Shown here: positions 1 to 8,822 of the stretch, in pieces
Position numbering within the stretch: position 1 is the first letter of the stretch
Layout of the letters: the number at the start of each line of letters is the position of its first letter
From: an uncultured Pelagibacteraceae bacterium
GTDB lineage: Bacteria > Pseudomonadota > Alphaproteobacteria > Pelagibacterales > Pelagibacteraceae
Assembly (NCBI GenBank): GCA_902583585.1
Contig: CACHWN010000002.1
Location: 1 to 64,000, forward strand
DNA length: 64,000 nucleotides
Direction of reading: 5' to 3'
Notes under the pieces: model-generated
Told to the model about the DNA's origin: nothing
Seen by the model: only the letters and a program-made list of their open reading frames with translations
The model's database searches: none
Made by a program: the position numbers and the translations under genes

Positions 1-907
1 TAGCACTATTTACAGATAATTGAATATTATCTTTGCTGATTAAAAGTTTTACTCCCTCTTTTCTATCAAGAGAAACACTTGCTACTCTTTCAATAGAGTT
101 GATAAAATCTTTAGATGAAACAACAAGTGACTTCTCATTTTTAGTTGGAACAACTTTGTTATAGTCAGGAAATTTACCATCAATCACTTTTGAAACTAAC
201 TTCATATTTCCTAATTTAAACTTTATTCTATTTTCACCCACTTGCATTGATAATTCACTTTTTGTCTCCGATAGAAGCGAACACAACTGATAAACAGTTT
301 TTCTAGGTAGTATCAATGAGTTAAAATTTTGTGAGCTATCGATTTCAACACTGCTTGAAGATAATCTATGGCTATCAGTAGCTACACCAGTCAGAAAATT
401 TCTTCCTTGTGCCTCTGTCAAATGTAGAAAAACTCCATTTAAATAATGTCGAGTGTCATCATTTGAAATTGAAATTCTAGTTTTAGAAAGAAGCTTTAAA
501 AATTTTGAGTTATTAAGTGAGATTTCCTCGCTTTCAAAATTATCGTCAAAAGTTGGAAAATTATCAGTGGGTAGGCATAAAAGATTAAAATCTGAGTTTT
601 CATTTTTTAGACTCAATTTATTTTCTGATTTTAAATCAAAGCTAAGCTCAGAATTTGACGAAATCTTTCTTAAAATATCATATAAAATAGCTGCAGAAGT
701 TGTGGTACTTCCTTCATTTATAATCTTAACATCATGAATTTCATCATAAAAGATTATGTCTAAATCGGTAGCGATAATGATGAGTTTCTTGTTCTTTAAC
801 TGGATTAAAACATTCGAAAGAATTGGCAATGTATTTTTTTTTTCAACAACACCTTGAACAAAATTTAAAGATTTTAACAAAGCATCTCTTTTAACTTTGA
901 ATTGCAT
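1..907 (-). CDS. dnaN: DNA polymerase III beta subunit (sliding clamp), partial
   Basis: The clamp encircles DNA and tethers the replicative polymerase. The reading frame starts at the ATG complementary to 905-907 (MQFKVKRDALLKSL) and runs off the left edge, giving about 302 of the usual 370 or so residues, so the C-terminal end of domain III is missing. Beta-clamp patterns visible are the N-terminal NTLPILSN segment, a TDLDI stretch, FLTGVATDSHRLS and a later GKFPDY segment. It lies 3 bases downstream of dnaA on the same strand, the classical dnaA-dnaN order, so the two are probably co-transcribed. Identification is firm; only the missing end is unknown. Confidence 0.95.
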   Translation of the reverse strand, partial: MQFKVKRDALLKSLNFVQGVVEKKNTLPILSNVLIQLKNKKLIIIATDLDIIFYDEIHDVKIINEGSTTTSAAILYDILRKISSNSELSFDLKSENKLSLKNENSDFNLLCLPTDNFPTFDDNFESEEISLNNSKFLKLLSKTRISISNDDTRHYLNGVFLHLTEAQGRNFLTGVATDSHRLSSSSVEIDSSQNFNSLILPRKTVYQLCSLLSETKSELSMQVGENRIKFKLGNMKLVSKVIDGKFPDYNKVVPTKNEKSLVVSSKDFINSIERVASVSLDRKEGVKLLISKDNIQLSVNSA

Positions 908-910
908 CTA

Positions 911-2302
911 TTACTTCTCTATCAAAAGGCTTTTTATTTGGTTAATGTTTTTTTTCATTTCGTCATCTTGCTCTGATAATCGACTTATAGTCTTGACTGC
1001 ATGAATTACGGTTGTGTGATCCCGATTTGCAAATCTTCTTCCTATTTCTGGAAGTGACCTTGTTGTCATTTTTTTTGCTAAATACATTGCAATTTGCCTT
1101 GGCCTTGCTAGAGGCCGTGATCTCCTTTGTGAAAGCATTTCACTTAAAGCAATGTTAAAATAATTTGAGACAACATTTTGTATTTTATCAACTGTTATGA
1201 CTCTTATTTGGTTAAAAACGTCTTTGAGAATATTTTTACAATCGCTAATATTTAAATCTTTATTATGAACTCTGCTAAAAGCAATTACTCTATTTAGCAC
1301 GCCTATAAGTTCTCTGATACTAGTTTTACTTTCACTCGCGATATAGTTAATTACCTCATCACTCAATGAAATACTCTCTTTGAACTGACTCTGTATTTCC
1401 TCAATTTTTTTCTTTATTATTTTAACTTTCAACTCTAAATCTGGAACTTCAATATCAACAACAAGTCCACCTGCTAATCTAGATTTGATTCTATCTTGAA
1501 CTTTATCAAGTTTCATCGGTGATCTATCGGAAGATATGATGATTTGTGAACCTTTTTCCATAAGACTATTAAAGGTGTGAAAAAATTCTTCTTGAAGACT
1601 TTCCTTACCACTAATGAATTGAATATCATCAATTATAAAAATTGAAGATTTTCTAAAAAAATCTTTAAAATTTACCATGTCATTTTTCTTTATCGATTTA
1701 ATAAAATGATACATAAATCTTTCAGCAGAAATAAACATGACATTATTATCATTTTGTAATTTTAATCCTATTGCGTTTAAAAGATGAGTTTTTCCTAGGC
1801 CTACACCTCCACAGATATATAGTGGATTATACCTCGCCGTCTGTTCACACACTTTTTGTGAATAAGACAAGGCTATATCGTTACTTTTTCCTCTAATAAA
1901 AGATTCAAAATTTAGATTAGGGTTTAATCTGTTGTAATTTAAAATTGAGTCTTTAATTTCTGTGACTTTAGTTAATTCATTAATCTTTATTAATTCTTGA
2001 TTTTGCTTATTTTCTTCGATGATTTTAAACTCTATTCTGTTCAAACTTAATTTAAATTCTTTTAGTTTCTCTAAAATTTTGTCTAAATATCTTGATACTA
2101 TCCAATCTCTAAAAAACCTTGTAGGAACGCCTAAAATTAAGTAATCATTATATTCCTTAACTAGAGTCAGCTTTTCTAACCAGCTATTATAAATTTCATT
2201 ACCAAAGGTTTTACGAAAAGAATTTTGTATTTCACTCCAAACGATAGTGTTTTCCTCTTCAGACACATAAACGTTTTGTTTTTTACTATTAATTTTATCC
2301 AT
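911..2302 (-). CDS. dnaA: Chromosomal replication initiator protein DnaA
   Basis: DnaA is an ATP-dependent initiator that binds and opens the origin. The 463-residue protein has the N-terminal DnaB-interaction domain, a short linker, an AAA+ domain with Walker A GGVGLGKT at residues 165-172 and Walker B FIIDD near 222-226, and a C-terminal helix-turn-helix domain with the DnaA signature RDHTTVIHAV. The intact signature suggests normal DnaA-box recognition, yet I find no good TTATCCACA match in the upstream gap. dnaN follows by 3 bases. The upstream 233 bases hold a repeated GTTGYAA motif listed separately. Confidence 0.97.
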   Translation of the reverse strand: MDKINSKKQNVYVSEEENTIVWSEIQNSFRKTFGNEIYNSWLEKLTLVKEYNDYLILGVPTRFFRDWIVSRYLDKILEKLKEFKLSLNRIEFKIIEENKQNQELIKINELTKVTEIKDSILNYNRLNPNLNFESFIRGKSNDIALSYSQKVCEQTARYNPLYICGGVGLGKTHLLNAIGLKLQNDNNVMFISAERFMYHFIKSIKKNDMVNFKDFFRKSSIFIIDDIQFISGKESLQEEFFHTFNSLMEKGSQIIISSDRSPMKLDKVQDRIKSRLAGGLVVDIEVPDLELKVKIIKKKIEEIQSQFKESISLSDEVINYIASESKTSIRELIGVLNRVIAFSRVHNKDLNISDCKNILKDVFNQIRVITVDKIQNVVSNYFNIALSEMLSQRRSRPLARPRQIAMYLAKKMTTRSLPEIGRRFANRDHTTVIHAVKTISRLSEQDDEMKKNINQIKSLLIEK

Positions 2303-2535
2303 GTAGAAAATAAGTTAGAAAGTCCTTTTAACGCTTTTTAAAAAATATTTGCAACTAGTTAGAGGTTGTAAATGAAAAAAAATTTCTATTTCGGTTGCAA
2401 TCTTATCGTCATGATAGAATTAAAAAAAAATAAATTTTTTACAACTTCAAAAAGAAACTATATTTTGATTTTTTGAATTATTTTTTTTCTAAATGTAGAA
2501 ATTTGAAACTATCAACTTAAAATTGTTTAGCTATG
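2303..2535. promoter_or_regulatory. dnaA-rpsT intergenic region with four GTTGYAA-type heptamers
   Basis: This is the longest gene-free stretch in the window, extremely AT-rich, between the dnaA start and the rpsT stop. It carries TTGCAAC at 2349-2355, GTTGTAA at 2365-2371, GTTGCAA at 2394-2400 and TTACAAC at 2439-2445: four copies of GTTGYAA in mixed orientation. It also has TATC-5-GATA at about 2404-2416. It must hold the dnaA promoter and could contain origin or regulatory sites. The best DnaA-box-like word I see is TTATCGTCA at 2403-2411, only 7 of 9 to consensus. Function is inferred from position only. Confidence 0.4.
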
Positions 2536-2787
2536 TTAAATTTTTTTTGATATTTTTGAAATTTTTCGACTAGCTGTTTTTCTATTTACTACTCCAGATT
2601 TAGCAACCTGCATTAGAATTGATTGGAATTTCGGAAAATATTTTTTTGCTTTGTCTTTTTCTTTTGATTTAAGAAGTGACTCCATTTGTTTAATTGCATT
2701 TTTATATTTACTTTTTCTTATTCTGTTAACTTGAGTTTGTTTTTTAACTCTTCTTACTCGTCTGACTGCTGACTTTGTATTTGGCAT
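2536..2787 (-). CDS. rpsT: 30S ribosomal protein S20
   Basis: S20 is a small, strongly basic 16S rRNA-binding protein of the 30S body. The 83-residue product starts MPNTKSAVRRVRRVKK, is rich in lysine and arginine and has the usual S20 length and helical character. It sits between mutM and dnaA on the same strand; mutM-rpsT-dnaA is a common alphaproteobacterial order as I know it. It starts 43 bases after the mutM stop. Confidence 0.95.
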   Translation of the reverse strand: MPNTKSAVRRVRRVKKQTQVNRIRKSKYKNAIKQMESLLKSKEKDKAKKYFPKFQSILMQVAKSGVVNRKTASRKISKISKKI

Positions 2788-2830
2788 TTTTACGATTGTA
2801 TATAGGTACGAATTATTTGGGTCAACTTTA

Positions 2831-3700
2831 TTATTTTTGACATTTTTTACAAAAAAATGTCGATCGGTTAGAAATAACTGACCTAACTATACTTAAGTTG
2901 CAATCTACATTAGAACATTCCTGATTTTCTCTACCATAGACATTAAAATATTGCTGATAGATGCCTTTTTTTCCATTTTCACTAGAAAAATCTTTAATTG
3001 TGGAACCACCAAGTTTAATTGAATTTTTTAAAATTTTCTTCGAAAATTTAACAATTTTATCTATTTCAGAGCTTTTTAGTTTAGCTGCTTTGCGATCAGG
3101 TTTTATTCCAGAAAGGAATAAAATTTCATTTACATATATGTTTCCTAGACCAGAAACACATTTTTGGTCCATAAGAATATTCTTAATCGATCTTTTTCGT
3201 CCAATTATATACTTTTTCAAATATATAGAATTCCAATTTTTTTCTAAAGGCTCTGGGCCTAAGTATTTAAGATGATTTACTTTGTAAATCGATTTGAGTT
3301 TGTATATCTTCAAAAAACCAAATTTTCTCACATCGTTGTAAATTAATTTTTGTTTTTTATTAAGAAAGAAAATGATTTTATCATGCTTTCTATCTTTTTT
3401 ATAATTTAAGAAATAGTAAAAACTTGTTTTAAATTCATTTTCTTTATGATCTATAAAGAAAAATTTTCCTGTCATTCCAAGATGAACTAATATTTGTTCT
3501 GTTTTACCTATTTCAAAAATTAAAAACTTTGATCTTCTTTTGATCTTTTTGATTTTTTTTCCTCTTAATTTAAAAAAACTGGTTTTATCTACCTTATATC
3601 TTAAATTGCCGTCTTTGATTTTAACTTTTTTGATTACTGAATTTAGGATTTTCCTCTCTAAGGACCTTTTAACAACTTCAACTTCTGGTAATTCTGGCAT
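2831..3700 (-). CDS. mutM: Formamidopyrimidine-DNA glycosylase (Fpg/MutM)
   Basis: Fpg removes oxidised purines such as 8-oxoguanine and nicks the abasic site. The N-terminus is MPELPEVEVVKRSL, so the catalytic proline (residue 2) and glutamate (residue 3) are present; GKTEQILVHLGMTGKF and VSGLGNIYVNEILF are family segments. The C-terminal zinc finger has cysteine spacing C-x4-C-x16-C-x2-C, two residues longer in the first knuckle than the usual C-x2-C. It is 289 residues, a normal length. The start lies only 11 bases from the divergent ubiE start, leaving almost no room for promoters. Confidence 0.95.
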   Translation of the reverse strand: MPELPEVEVVKRSLERKILNSVIKKVKIKDGNLRYKVDKTSFFKLRGKKIKKIKRRSKFLIFEIGKTEQILVHLGMTGKFFFIDHKENEFKTSFYYFLNYKKDRKHDKIIFFLNKKQKLIYNDVRKFGFLKIYKLKSIYKVNHLKYLGPEPLEKNWNSIYLKKYIIGRKRSIKNILMDQKCVSGLGNIYVNEILFLSGIKPDRKAAKLKSSEIDKIVKFSKKILKNSIKLGGSTIKDFSSENGKKGIYQQYFNVYGRENQECSNVDCNLSIVRSVISNRSTFFCKKCQK

Positions 3701-3711
3701 ATAATTCCTAT

Positions 3712-4416
3712 ATGAAAAACACTATTCTAGATAAAAATAAATTAGTCAATTCCGTATTTTCAAAAGTTCATAAAAAATATGATTTTATGAATGATATAAT
3801 GTCTCTAGGAATTCACAGAATTTGGAAAGAAAAATTTATTGATTGGATGAATCCTCAAGCTAATACAAAACTAATTGATGTTGCATCTGGAACTGGAGAT
3901 ATAGCAAAACTTTTTTCCATTAAAACTAACAAAACAGGTCAAATTACTTGCATAGAGCCTAATGAATTAATGTTGCAGCAAGGGGAAAAAAAATTAAAAA
4001 AATATGAAAGTATTAAATGGATAAACGCTTCAGCTGAAAAAATTCCAGTTAAAGATAACTCTTTTGATTATTACTCGATTAGTTATGGAATAAGAAATGT
4101 TTCAGATATTGATGCTTCCTTAAAAGAAGCTTTTAGAGTATTAAAGCCAGGAGGTCGATTTATGTGCTTAGAATTCTCAAAAATTGATAATGAATTTTTA
4201 GACTATCTTTACAGACAATACTCAAAAACTATACCATTCATTGGTAAATTAATAGTTGGCTCAGATGAACCTTATAAATATTTAATTGAAAGTATTGAGA
4301 AGTTTTATAACCAAGAACAATTTGCTGAATTAATTGTAGATAACGGTTTTTCCAATGTAGAATATAGAAATGTTTCAAATGGAATTTCATCAATTCATTC
4401 GGGTTGGAAAATTTAA
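3712..4416 (+). CDS. ubiE: Ubiquinone biosynthesis C-methyltransferase UbiE
   Basis: UbiE is a SAM-dependent methyltransferase that methylates the benzoquinol ring during ubiquinone synthesis. The 234-residue protein has the family opening VFSKVHKKYDFMNDIMSLGIHR, SAM motif I DVASGTGDIAK at residues 56-66 and the later ISYGIRNV and VLKPGGRFMCLEFS motifs. The stop codon is followed immediately by ubiB, so the two ubiquinone genes are translated in tandem at the head of a six-gene plus-strand chain. Confidence 0.95.
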   Translation: MKNTILDKNKLVNSVFSKVHKKYDFMNDIMSLGIHRIWKEKFIDWMNPQANTKLIDVASGTGDIAKLFSIKTNKTGQITCIEPNELMLQQGEKKLKKYESIKWINASAEKIPVKDNSFDYYSISYGIRNVSDIDASLKEAFRVLKPGGRFMCLEFSKIDNEFLDYLYRQYSKTIPFIGKLIVGSDEPYKYLIESIEKFYNQEQFAELIVDNGFSNVEYRNVSNGISSIHSGWKI

Positions 4417-5982
4417 ATGTTAAAAAGAGTTTTTAAACTATTTCAAATAGCTAGAAAATTTTCTACTTCTGGGGCAGTAGCCACAATAAATGAGATGCAT
4501 CAATTGCCGACAACTATAAATTTATTTTTTAATTTAATTTCGGTTGGTTCAAGTTCAAATCTACAGGATGATCAAAAATCCTCTGGTGAGAAACTTTGTA
4601 CTGCTCTTCAAGGAATGGGAACAACTTTTATAAAATTAGGTCAGTTTCTAGCTACGAGGCCAGATATCATTGGCGAGGAACTTGCAAAATCTCTTGAAAA
4701 ATTACAGGACAAAGTTCCAGCTTTTGATCTGCACGATGCAAAAAAAATAATTAAAAAAGAAATTGGAGAGAATTATTTTAAAGATATTCAGGAATTAAGT
4801 GAACCTATAGCGGCAGCATCTATAGCTCAAGTACATCTGGCTAAAATAAAGCATGAAGAACAAGAAAAACAAGTTGCTATCAAAATATTAAGACCTGATA
4901 TAGAAAAATTATTTAATGAAGAATTAGACGCTTTAATGTTGTTTGCTTATATTGTTGAAAATACTATTGCAAAAGCAAAGAGATTAAAATTAGTTGAAGT
5001 TGTACATTTGTTAAGAGAGATAACTAATATAGAAATGGATTTAAGGTTTGAGGCTGCTGCTGCAAATGAACTTTACGAAAATACCAAAAATGACCAAGGA
5101 TTTATTGTTCCAAAAATTTATTGGAATTATACAACTAAAAAAATATTGACCTTAGACAAAGTCGAAGGTGTTTCTATACGTGAAATACAAAAAATTAATG
5201 ATCTAAAAGTAGATCTTAAGAGACTAGCTGAAAACTTAATACAATTATTTTTAACACAGGCTGTAAGGGATGGCTTTTTTCATGGTGATATGCATCAAGG
5301 AAATTTATTTGTAGATCCGAAAGGAAATATAATACCAGTAGATTTTGGTATTATGGGACGCTTAAACAAAGATAATAGAAAATTTTTAGCTGAAATTTTA
5401 TATGGTTTTATTAAAAGAGATTACGTTAAGGTTGCTGAAGTCCATTTTCAGGCTGGCCTTGTGCCGAAGGGTGCTTCAAAAGAGGAATTTGCTCAAGCCT
5501 TAAGATCTGTAGGCGAGCCTATTTTTGGACAGTCTATCAAAGATATTTCAGGTGGAAATTTATTGGCTCAACTATTTGAGATCACAGAGAAGTTTAATAT
5601 GCCTACTCAGCCTCCGCTTCTGTTATTACAAAAAACAATGGTAGTGGTTGAAGGGGTTGCAAGAAGACTTTATCCCGAAACAAATATTTGGGAGGTCTCT
5701 AGACCAGTTCTAGAAAATTGGCTAAAAACTGTGAAGAGTCCAAAATCTACGATAAATACAGCAATCAATACTTCATCCGAAATTTTAAAAAGAATACCGG
5801 ATCTTCCAGAATTAATGGATAGAGCTGATTATGCTCTAAAGTTAATGGCTGATGGAAATTTGAATTTAGCTGTTGGAACAAATAAAAATTTAGAATTAGA
5901 ACAAATGAAGATTAAAAACTTTAGAAATAATATAGTTATTAGTTTTTTTGGTGTTGTAATTGTCTTTTTATTGGTATTTTAA
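4417..5982 (+). CDS. ubiB: ABC1/UbiB-family atypical kinase for ubiquinone biosynthesis
   Basis: UbiB is an atypical protein-kinase-like ATPase needed for coenzyme Q synthesis. It has 521 residues with the KxGQ-type motif FIKLGQFLATRPDIIGEEL, the alanine-rich nucleotide loop AAASIAQVH, the catalytic-loop motif FFHGDMHQGNLFVDP, and DFG (VDFGIMGRL). One hydrophobic segment at the extreme C-terminus (ISFFGVVIVFLLVF) fits a membrane anchor. It starts directly after the ubiE stop and is followed 6 bases later by coaBC. Confidence 0.95.
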   Translation: MLKRVFKLFQIARKFSTSGAVATINEMHQLPTTINLFFNLISVGSSSNLQDDQKSSGEKLCTALQGMGTTFIKLGQFLATRPDIIGEELAKSLEKLQDKVPAFDLHDAKKIIKKEIGENYFKDIQELSEPIAAASIAQVHLAKIKHEEQEKQVAIKILRPDIEKLFNEELDALMLFAYIVENTIAKAKRLKLVEVVHLLREITNIEMDLRFEAAAANELYENTKNDQGFIVPKIYWNYTTKKILTLDKVEGVSIREIQKINDLKVDLKRLAENLIQLFLTQAVRDGFFHGDMHQGNLFVDPKGNIIPVDFGIMGRLNKDNRKFLAEILYGFIKRDYVKVAEVHFQAGLVPKGASKEEFAQALRSVGEPIFGQSIKDISGGNLLAQLFEITEKFNMPTQPPLLLLQKTMVVVEGVARRLYPETNIWEVSRPVLENWLKTVKSPKSTINTAINTSSEILKRIPDLPELMDRADYALKLMADGNLNLAVGTNKNLELEQMKIKNFRNNIVISFFGVVIVFLLVF

Positions 5983-5988
5983 TTATAT

Positions 5989-7218
5989 ATGACTTTAAAA
6001 AATAAAAAAATCCTAATTATCATTGGTGGAGGAATTGCAGCTTATAAGTCTTTAGATTTGATAAGAATACTAAAAAAAAATAGCAATGAAGTTAAAGCTA
6101 TACTAACTAAAAGTGGTAAAGAATTTGTCACTCCTCTATCTGTTTCTACTCTAACAAAAAGTAAGACTTTTGAGAATATTTTTGACAAGGAATCTGAGGT
6201 GGAAATAGATCATATTTCATTATCTAGATGGGCCGACTTAATAATTGTATTGCCTACAACTGCAAACTTTATGACTAAATTAAGCTTAGGAAAAGCGGAA
6301 GATTTAGCAACAACAGTAATTTTAGCATCTAATAAAGATATTTTATTGGTTCCGGCTATGAATGTGAGAATGTGGATACACAAAGCAACACAACAAAATG
6401 TTAAAATTTTAAAGGATTATGGCTATCTTTTTATAGGGCCAGAAAAAGGTGAGATGGCCTGTGGAGAGTTTGGTGAGGGCAAAATGTCGAGCCCAAGACA
6501 AATTTACTCATTTATTGAAAAATATTTTAATAAAAAAAATATTATCAAAAGTAAAAATCTTAAAGCCTTAGTAACAGCTGGACCAACAAGAGAGTACTTG
6601 GATCCAGTTAGATATATTTCAAATGAATCAAGTGGTAAGCAAGGATTTGAAATAGCTGAAGCATTAAGTAGATTGGGTATAAAGACAACTCTAATTACTG
6701 GACCATCACATCTTTCAACTAAAAAGGATATTAAAACAAAAAAAATAATCACAGCAAATGAGATGTTTGAGGCAGTAAAAAAATGTTTACCAGTAGATAT
6801 TGCAATATGTACAGCTGCTGTAGCAGACTTTAAGCCAATTAAAAAAAGTAAGATCAAGATTAAAAAGGACAATATAAAATTAAAATCAATTGAATTAGAG
6901 AGAAATAGGGATATTGTTGAATTTCTTGGCAAAAACAATAGACATAGGCCAAGCTTAGTAATCGGTTTTGCTGCCGAAACCGAAAATATAAATAGAAATG
7001 CATTTTCTAAATTAAAACAAAAAAACTGTGATCTTATAGTTGTTAATGATGTTTCCAAAAAAGATAGCGGACTTAATTCAGATTATAATAGAGTTTCGAT
7101 AATTGATAATTCAGGAAAAATTAAAGTTATAAAAAAAAATAAGAAAAGTTATATAGCCAATGAAATAGCAGAAATAGTCTTAGATAAAATCTTAATTAAT
7201 GACAGAAGTTTTAATTAA
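5989..7218 (+). CDS. coaBC: Bifunctional phosphopantothenoylcysteine decarboxylase/synthetase
   Basis: CoaBC carries out two steps of coenzyme A synthesis: CTP-dependent coupling of cysteine to phosphopantothenate, then FMN-dependent decarboxylation. The N-terminal flavoprotein half shows GGGIAAYKSLDLIR, the catalytic histidine in DHISLSRWADL, PAMN and the substrate-lid cysteine in ACGEFGEGKM. The C-terminal synthetase half begins ALVTAGPTREYLDPVRYISN and has ICTAAVADF. It has 409 residues, a normal length. Its 3' end overlaps dut by 20 bases. Confidence 0.95.
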   Translation: MTLKNKKILIIIGGGIAAYKSLDLIRILKKNSNEVKAILTKSGKEFVTPLSVSTLTKSKTFENIFDKESEVEIDHISLSRWADLIIVLPTTANFMTKLSLGKAEDLATTVILASNKDILLVPAMNVRMWIHKATQQNVKILKDYGYLFIGPEKGEMACGEFGEGKMSSPRQIYSFIEKYFNKKNIIKSKNLKALVTAGPTREYLDPVRYISNESSGKQGFEIAEALSRLGIKTTLITGPSHLSTKKDIKTKKIITANEMFEAVKKCLPVDIAICTAAVADFKPIKKSKIKIKKDNIKLKSIELERNRDIVEFLGKNNRHRPSLVIGFAAETENINRNAFSKLKQKNCDLIVVNDVSKKDSGLNSDYNRVSIIDNSGKIKVIKKNKKSYIANEIAEIVLDKILINDRSFN

Positions 7219-7639
7219 AAGACTATCAAAAAATATCGAGCTACCTAAATACGAGACAAATGGTTCATCGGGAATGGATCTTTCAGCAGATATAGAAAAA
7301 AAAATAAAAATTGAGCCAGGAAAAACATCAATAATCCCAACTGGTATATCAGTATCTATACCCAAAAATTTCGAAATACAAATTAGATCAAGATCAGGAT
7401 TGGCTGCTAAAAGTCAGATATCAGTTCTAAACTCACCCGGGACAATAGACGCCGATTTTAGAGGTGAGTTAAAAGTGATATTAATAAACCTGAGTAACAA
7501 GACTTTTGTTGTTGAGAGAGGCACTCGTATTGCTCAAATGGTATTATGCCCTATAGTTAAAGCTAAGTTTAAGGAAGTAGATAGCTTAGACAATACAGAT
7601 AGAGGTGCTGGTGGCTTTGGATCTACTGGATTGAAATAA
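7199..7639 (+). CDS. dut: Deoxyuridine 5'-triphosphate nucleotidohydrolase (dUTPase)
   Basis: dUTPase hydrolyses dUTP to dUMP and pyrophosphate, keeping uracil out of DNA and feeding dTMP synthesis. All five motifs of the trimeric family are visible in 146 residues: GSSGMDLSA, RSRSGLAAK, GTIDADFRGEL, RGTRIAQMVL and the glycine-rich arm RGAGGFGSTG. It overlaps coaBC by 20 bases; a coaBC-dut pairing is common in bacteria. One base separates it from the next gene. Confidence 0.97.
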   Translation: MTEVLIKRLSKNIELPKYETNGSSGMDLSADIEKKIKIEPGKTSIIPTGISVSIPKNFEIQIRSRSGLAAKSQISVLNSPGTIDADFRGELKVILINLSNKTFVVERGTRIAQMVLCPIVKAKFKEVDSLDNTDRGAGGFGSTGLK

Positions 7640-7640
7640 T

Positions 7641-8384
7641 ATGCAATTAGAATTGAAAGATTTTAAAAGGTTTGAAAAACAAATTATTCTTAAAAATGTT
7701 GGAGTTGCTGGACAAAAAAAAATAATTAATGCTAAAGTATTAATAATCGGTATTGGAGGCTTGGGTTGCCCTCTTTTAACATACTTAGCAGCATCAGGGG
7801 TTGGAACGATAGGAATTGCAGATCCAGATAAAGTTGAAATAAGTAATTTAAATAGACAGACATTATTTACTTTCCTTGATATAGGTAAGTACAAAGTCGA
7901 TCAGGCTAAAACTAGTATTAATAGAATAAATAAAAAAATTAAAATTAAAACTTTTAAAAAAAGAATAACTTTAAAAAATATTAAATCGACAATTAAAAAT
8001 TTTGATATAATTTGTGATGGCACTGATAACTTTGAGACAAGATATTTGATTAATGATGAATGCAAAAAAATGAAAAAAATACTCATCTCTGCAGCAATTA
8101 GTAAATTTGACGGTCATTTATACAAGTTTAATTTTAAGAAAAAAACATCATGTTACAGATGCTTTATGCCAGACAAGCCTGTTTTAGAAAAAAATTGTGA
8201 AGCAGAAGGAATTTTCTCCCCAGTAGCTGGAATTTTGGGATCACTACAAGCTAATGAAGTTTTAAAATCAATCATAGGATTAAAGGATGGTTTAGATAAT
8301 CAGATGATGATTTTTAATTCAATTAATATAAATTTAAGAAAAGTAAAATTATCATTCAATCCTGAATGTAAAAACAAATGTTAA
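7641..8384 (+). CDS. moeB: MoeB/ThiF-family adenylyltransferase
   Basis: This E1-like enzyme adenylates the C-terminal glycine of a small sulfur carrier (MoaD or ThiS). In 247 residues it shows the nucleotide loop IIGIGGLGCPLLTYLAASGVG, the DPDKVEISNLNRQ motif with the conserved asparagine and arginine, the DGTDNFETRYLIND segment and two zinc-binding cysteine pairs (CYRC and, at the C-terminus, CKNKC). Sequence alone does not decide between molybdopterin and thiamine as target. SAR11 bacteria are known for an odd thiamine pathway, so ThiF is a serious alternative. It overlaps the next gene by 7 bases. Confidence 0.85.
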   Translation: MQLELKDFKRFEKQIILKNVGVAGQKKIINAKVLIIGIGGLGCPLLTYLAASGVGTIGIADPDKVEISNLNRQTLFTFLDIGKYKVDQAKTSINRINKKIKIKTFKKRITLKNIKSTIKNFDIICDGTDNFETRYLINDECKKMKKILISAAISKFDGHLYKFNFKKKTSCYRCFMPDKPVLEKNCEAEGIFSPVAGILGSLQANEVLKSIIGLKDGLDNQMMIFNSININLRKVKLSFNPECKNKC

Positions 8385-8821
8385 AAATAATTTATATTGT
8401 TTTATTTTTTTGTTTTTCATTTCAGCAACTCTTTGCGAATGAATACTTTTTAACGTTGAGAAATGACAAAGTAAATCTTAGACAAGGACCGTCTTTCGAA
8501 TATCCTATCAAATTATTTTATAAAAAAAAATTTTTACCCGTTTTGATTCAAGATAAATTTGGAAATTTTAGAAAAATAAGAGATCATGAAAATAATACTG
8601 GTTGGATTCATATTTCACAATTATCAAAAAAAAAAGCAGCTATCACAATTGAAGATGATAAATTAATTTTTAATAAACCTTCTATTTATTCCAAGCCTTT
8701 TGCAATTCTTAAAAAAGGTAGGTTATGTAAGATTCATAGATGTAAAGATGATTGGTGTAAGATAAGTGTAGAGAGATATAAAGGTTGGGTAAAAAAAGAT
8801 ATTTTGTGGGGTCTATTATAA
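8378..8821 (+). CDS. Exported bacterial SH3-domain protein
   Basis: The 147-residue protein has an N-terminal signal peptide (LKIIYIVLFFCFSFQQLFAN) followed by two SH3-like repeats. The first contains DKVNLRQGPSFEYPIKLFY and ends GWIHISQL; the second ends WCKISVERYKGWVKKDILWG. Such bacterial SH3 domains often bind cell-wall components, so a periplasmic wall-associated role is plausible but not shown. It overlaps the moeB stop (ATG inside AAATGTTAA) and ends the ubiE-to-SH3 gene chain, 1 base short of the convergent DUF2061 gene. Confidence 0.7.
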   Translation: MLKIIYIVLFFCFSFQQLFANEYFLTLRNDKVNLRQGPSFEYPIKLFYKKKFLPVLIQDKFGNFRKIRDHENNTGWIHISQLSKKKAAITIEDDKLIFNKPSIYSKPFAILKKGRLCKIHRCKDDWCKISVERYKGWVKKDILWGLL

Positions 8822-8822
8822 A

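Noticed and set aside
453-737. Plus-strand open frame opposite dnaN
   Set aside because: It is a serine-rich mirror of the dnaN coding strand with no start signals or recognisable domain.
2303-2535. Replication origin next to dnaA
   Set aside because: The position fits, but no convincing DnaA boxes are present, and in several alphaproteobacteria the origin is not beside dnaA. I list the region only as regulatory.
6504-7058. 184-codon minus-strand frame inside coaBC
   Set aside because: coaBC is unambiguous on the plus strand; the antisense frame is hydrophobic only because of AT-rich codons.
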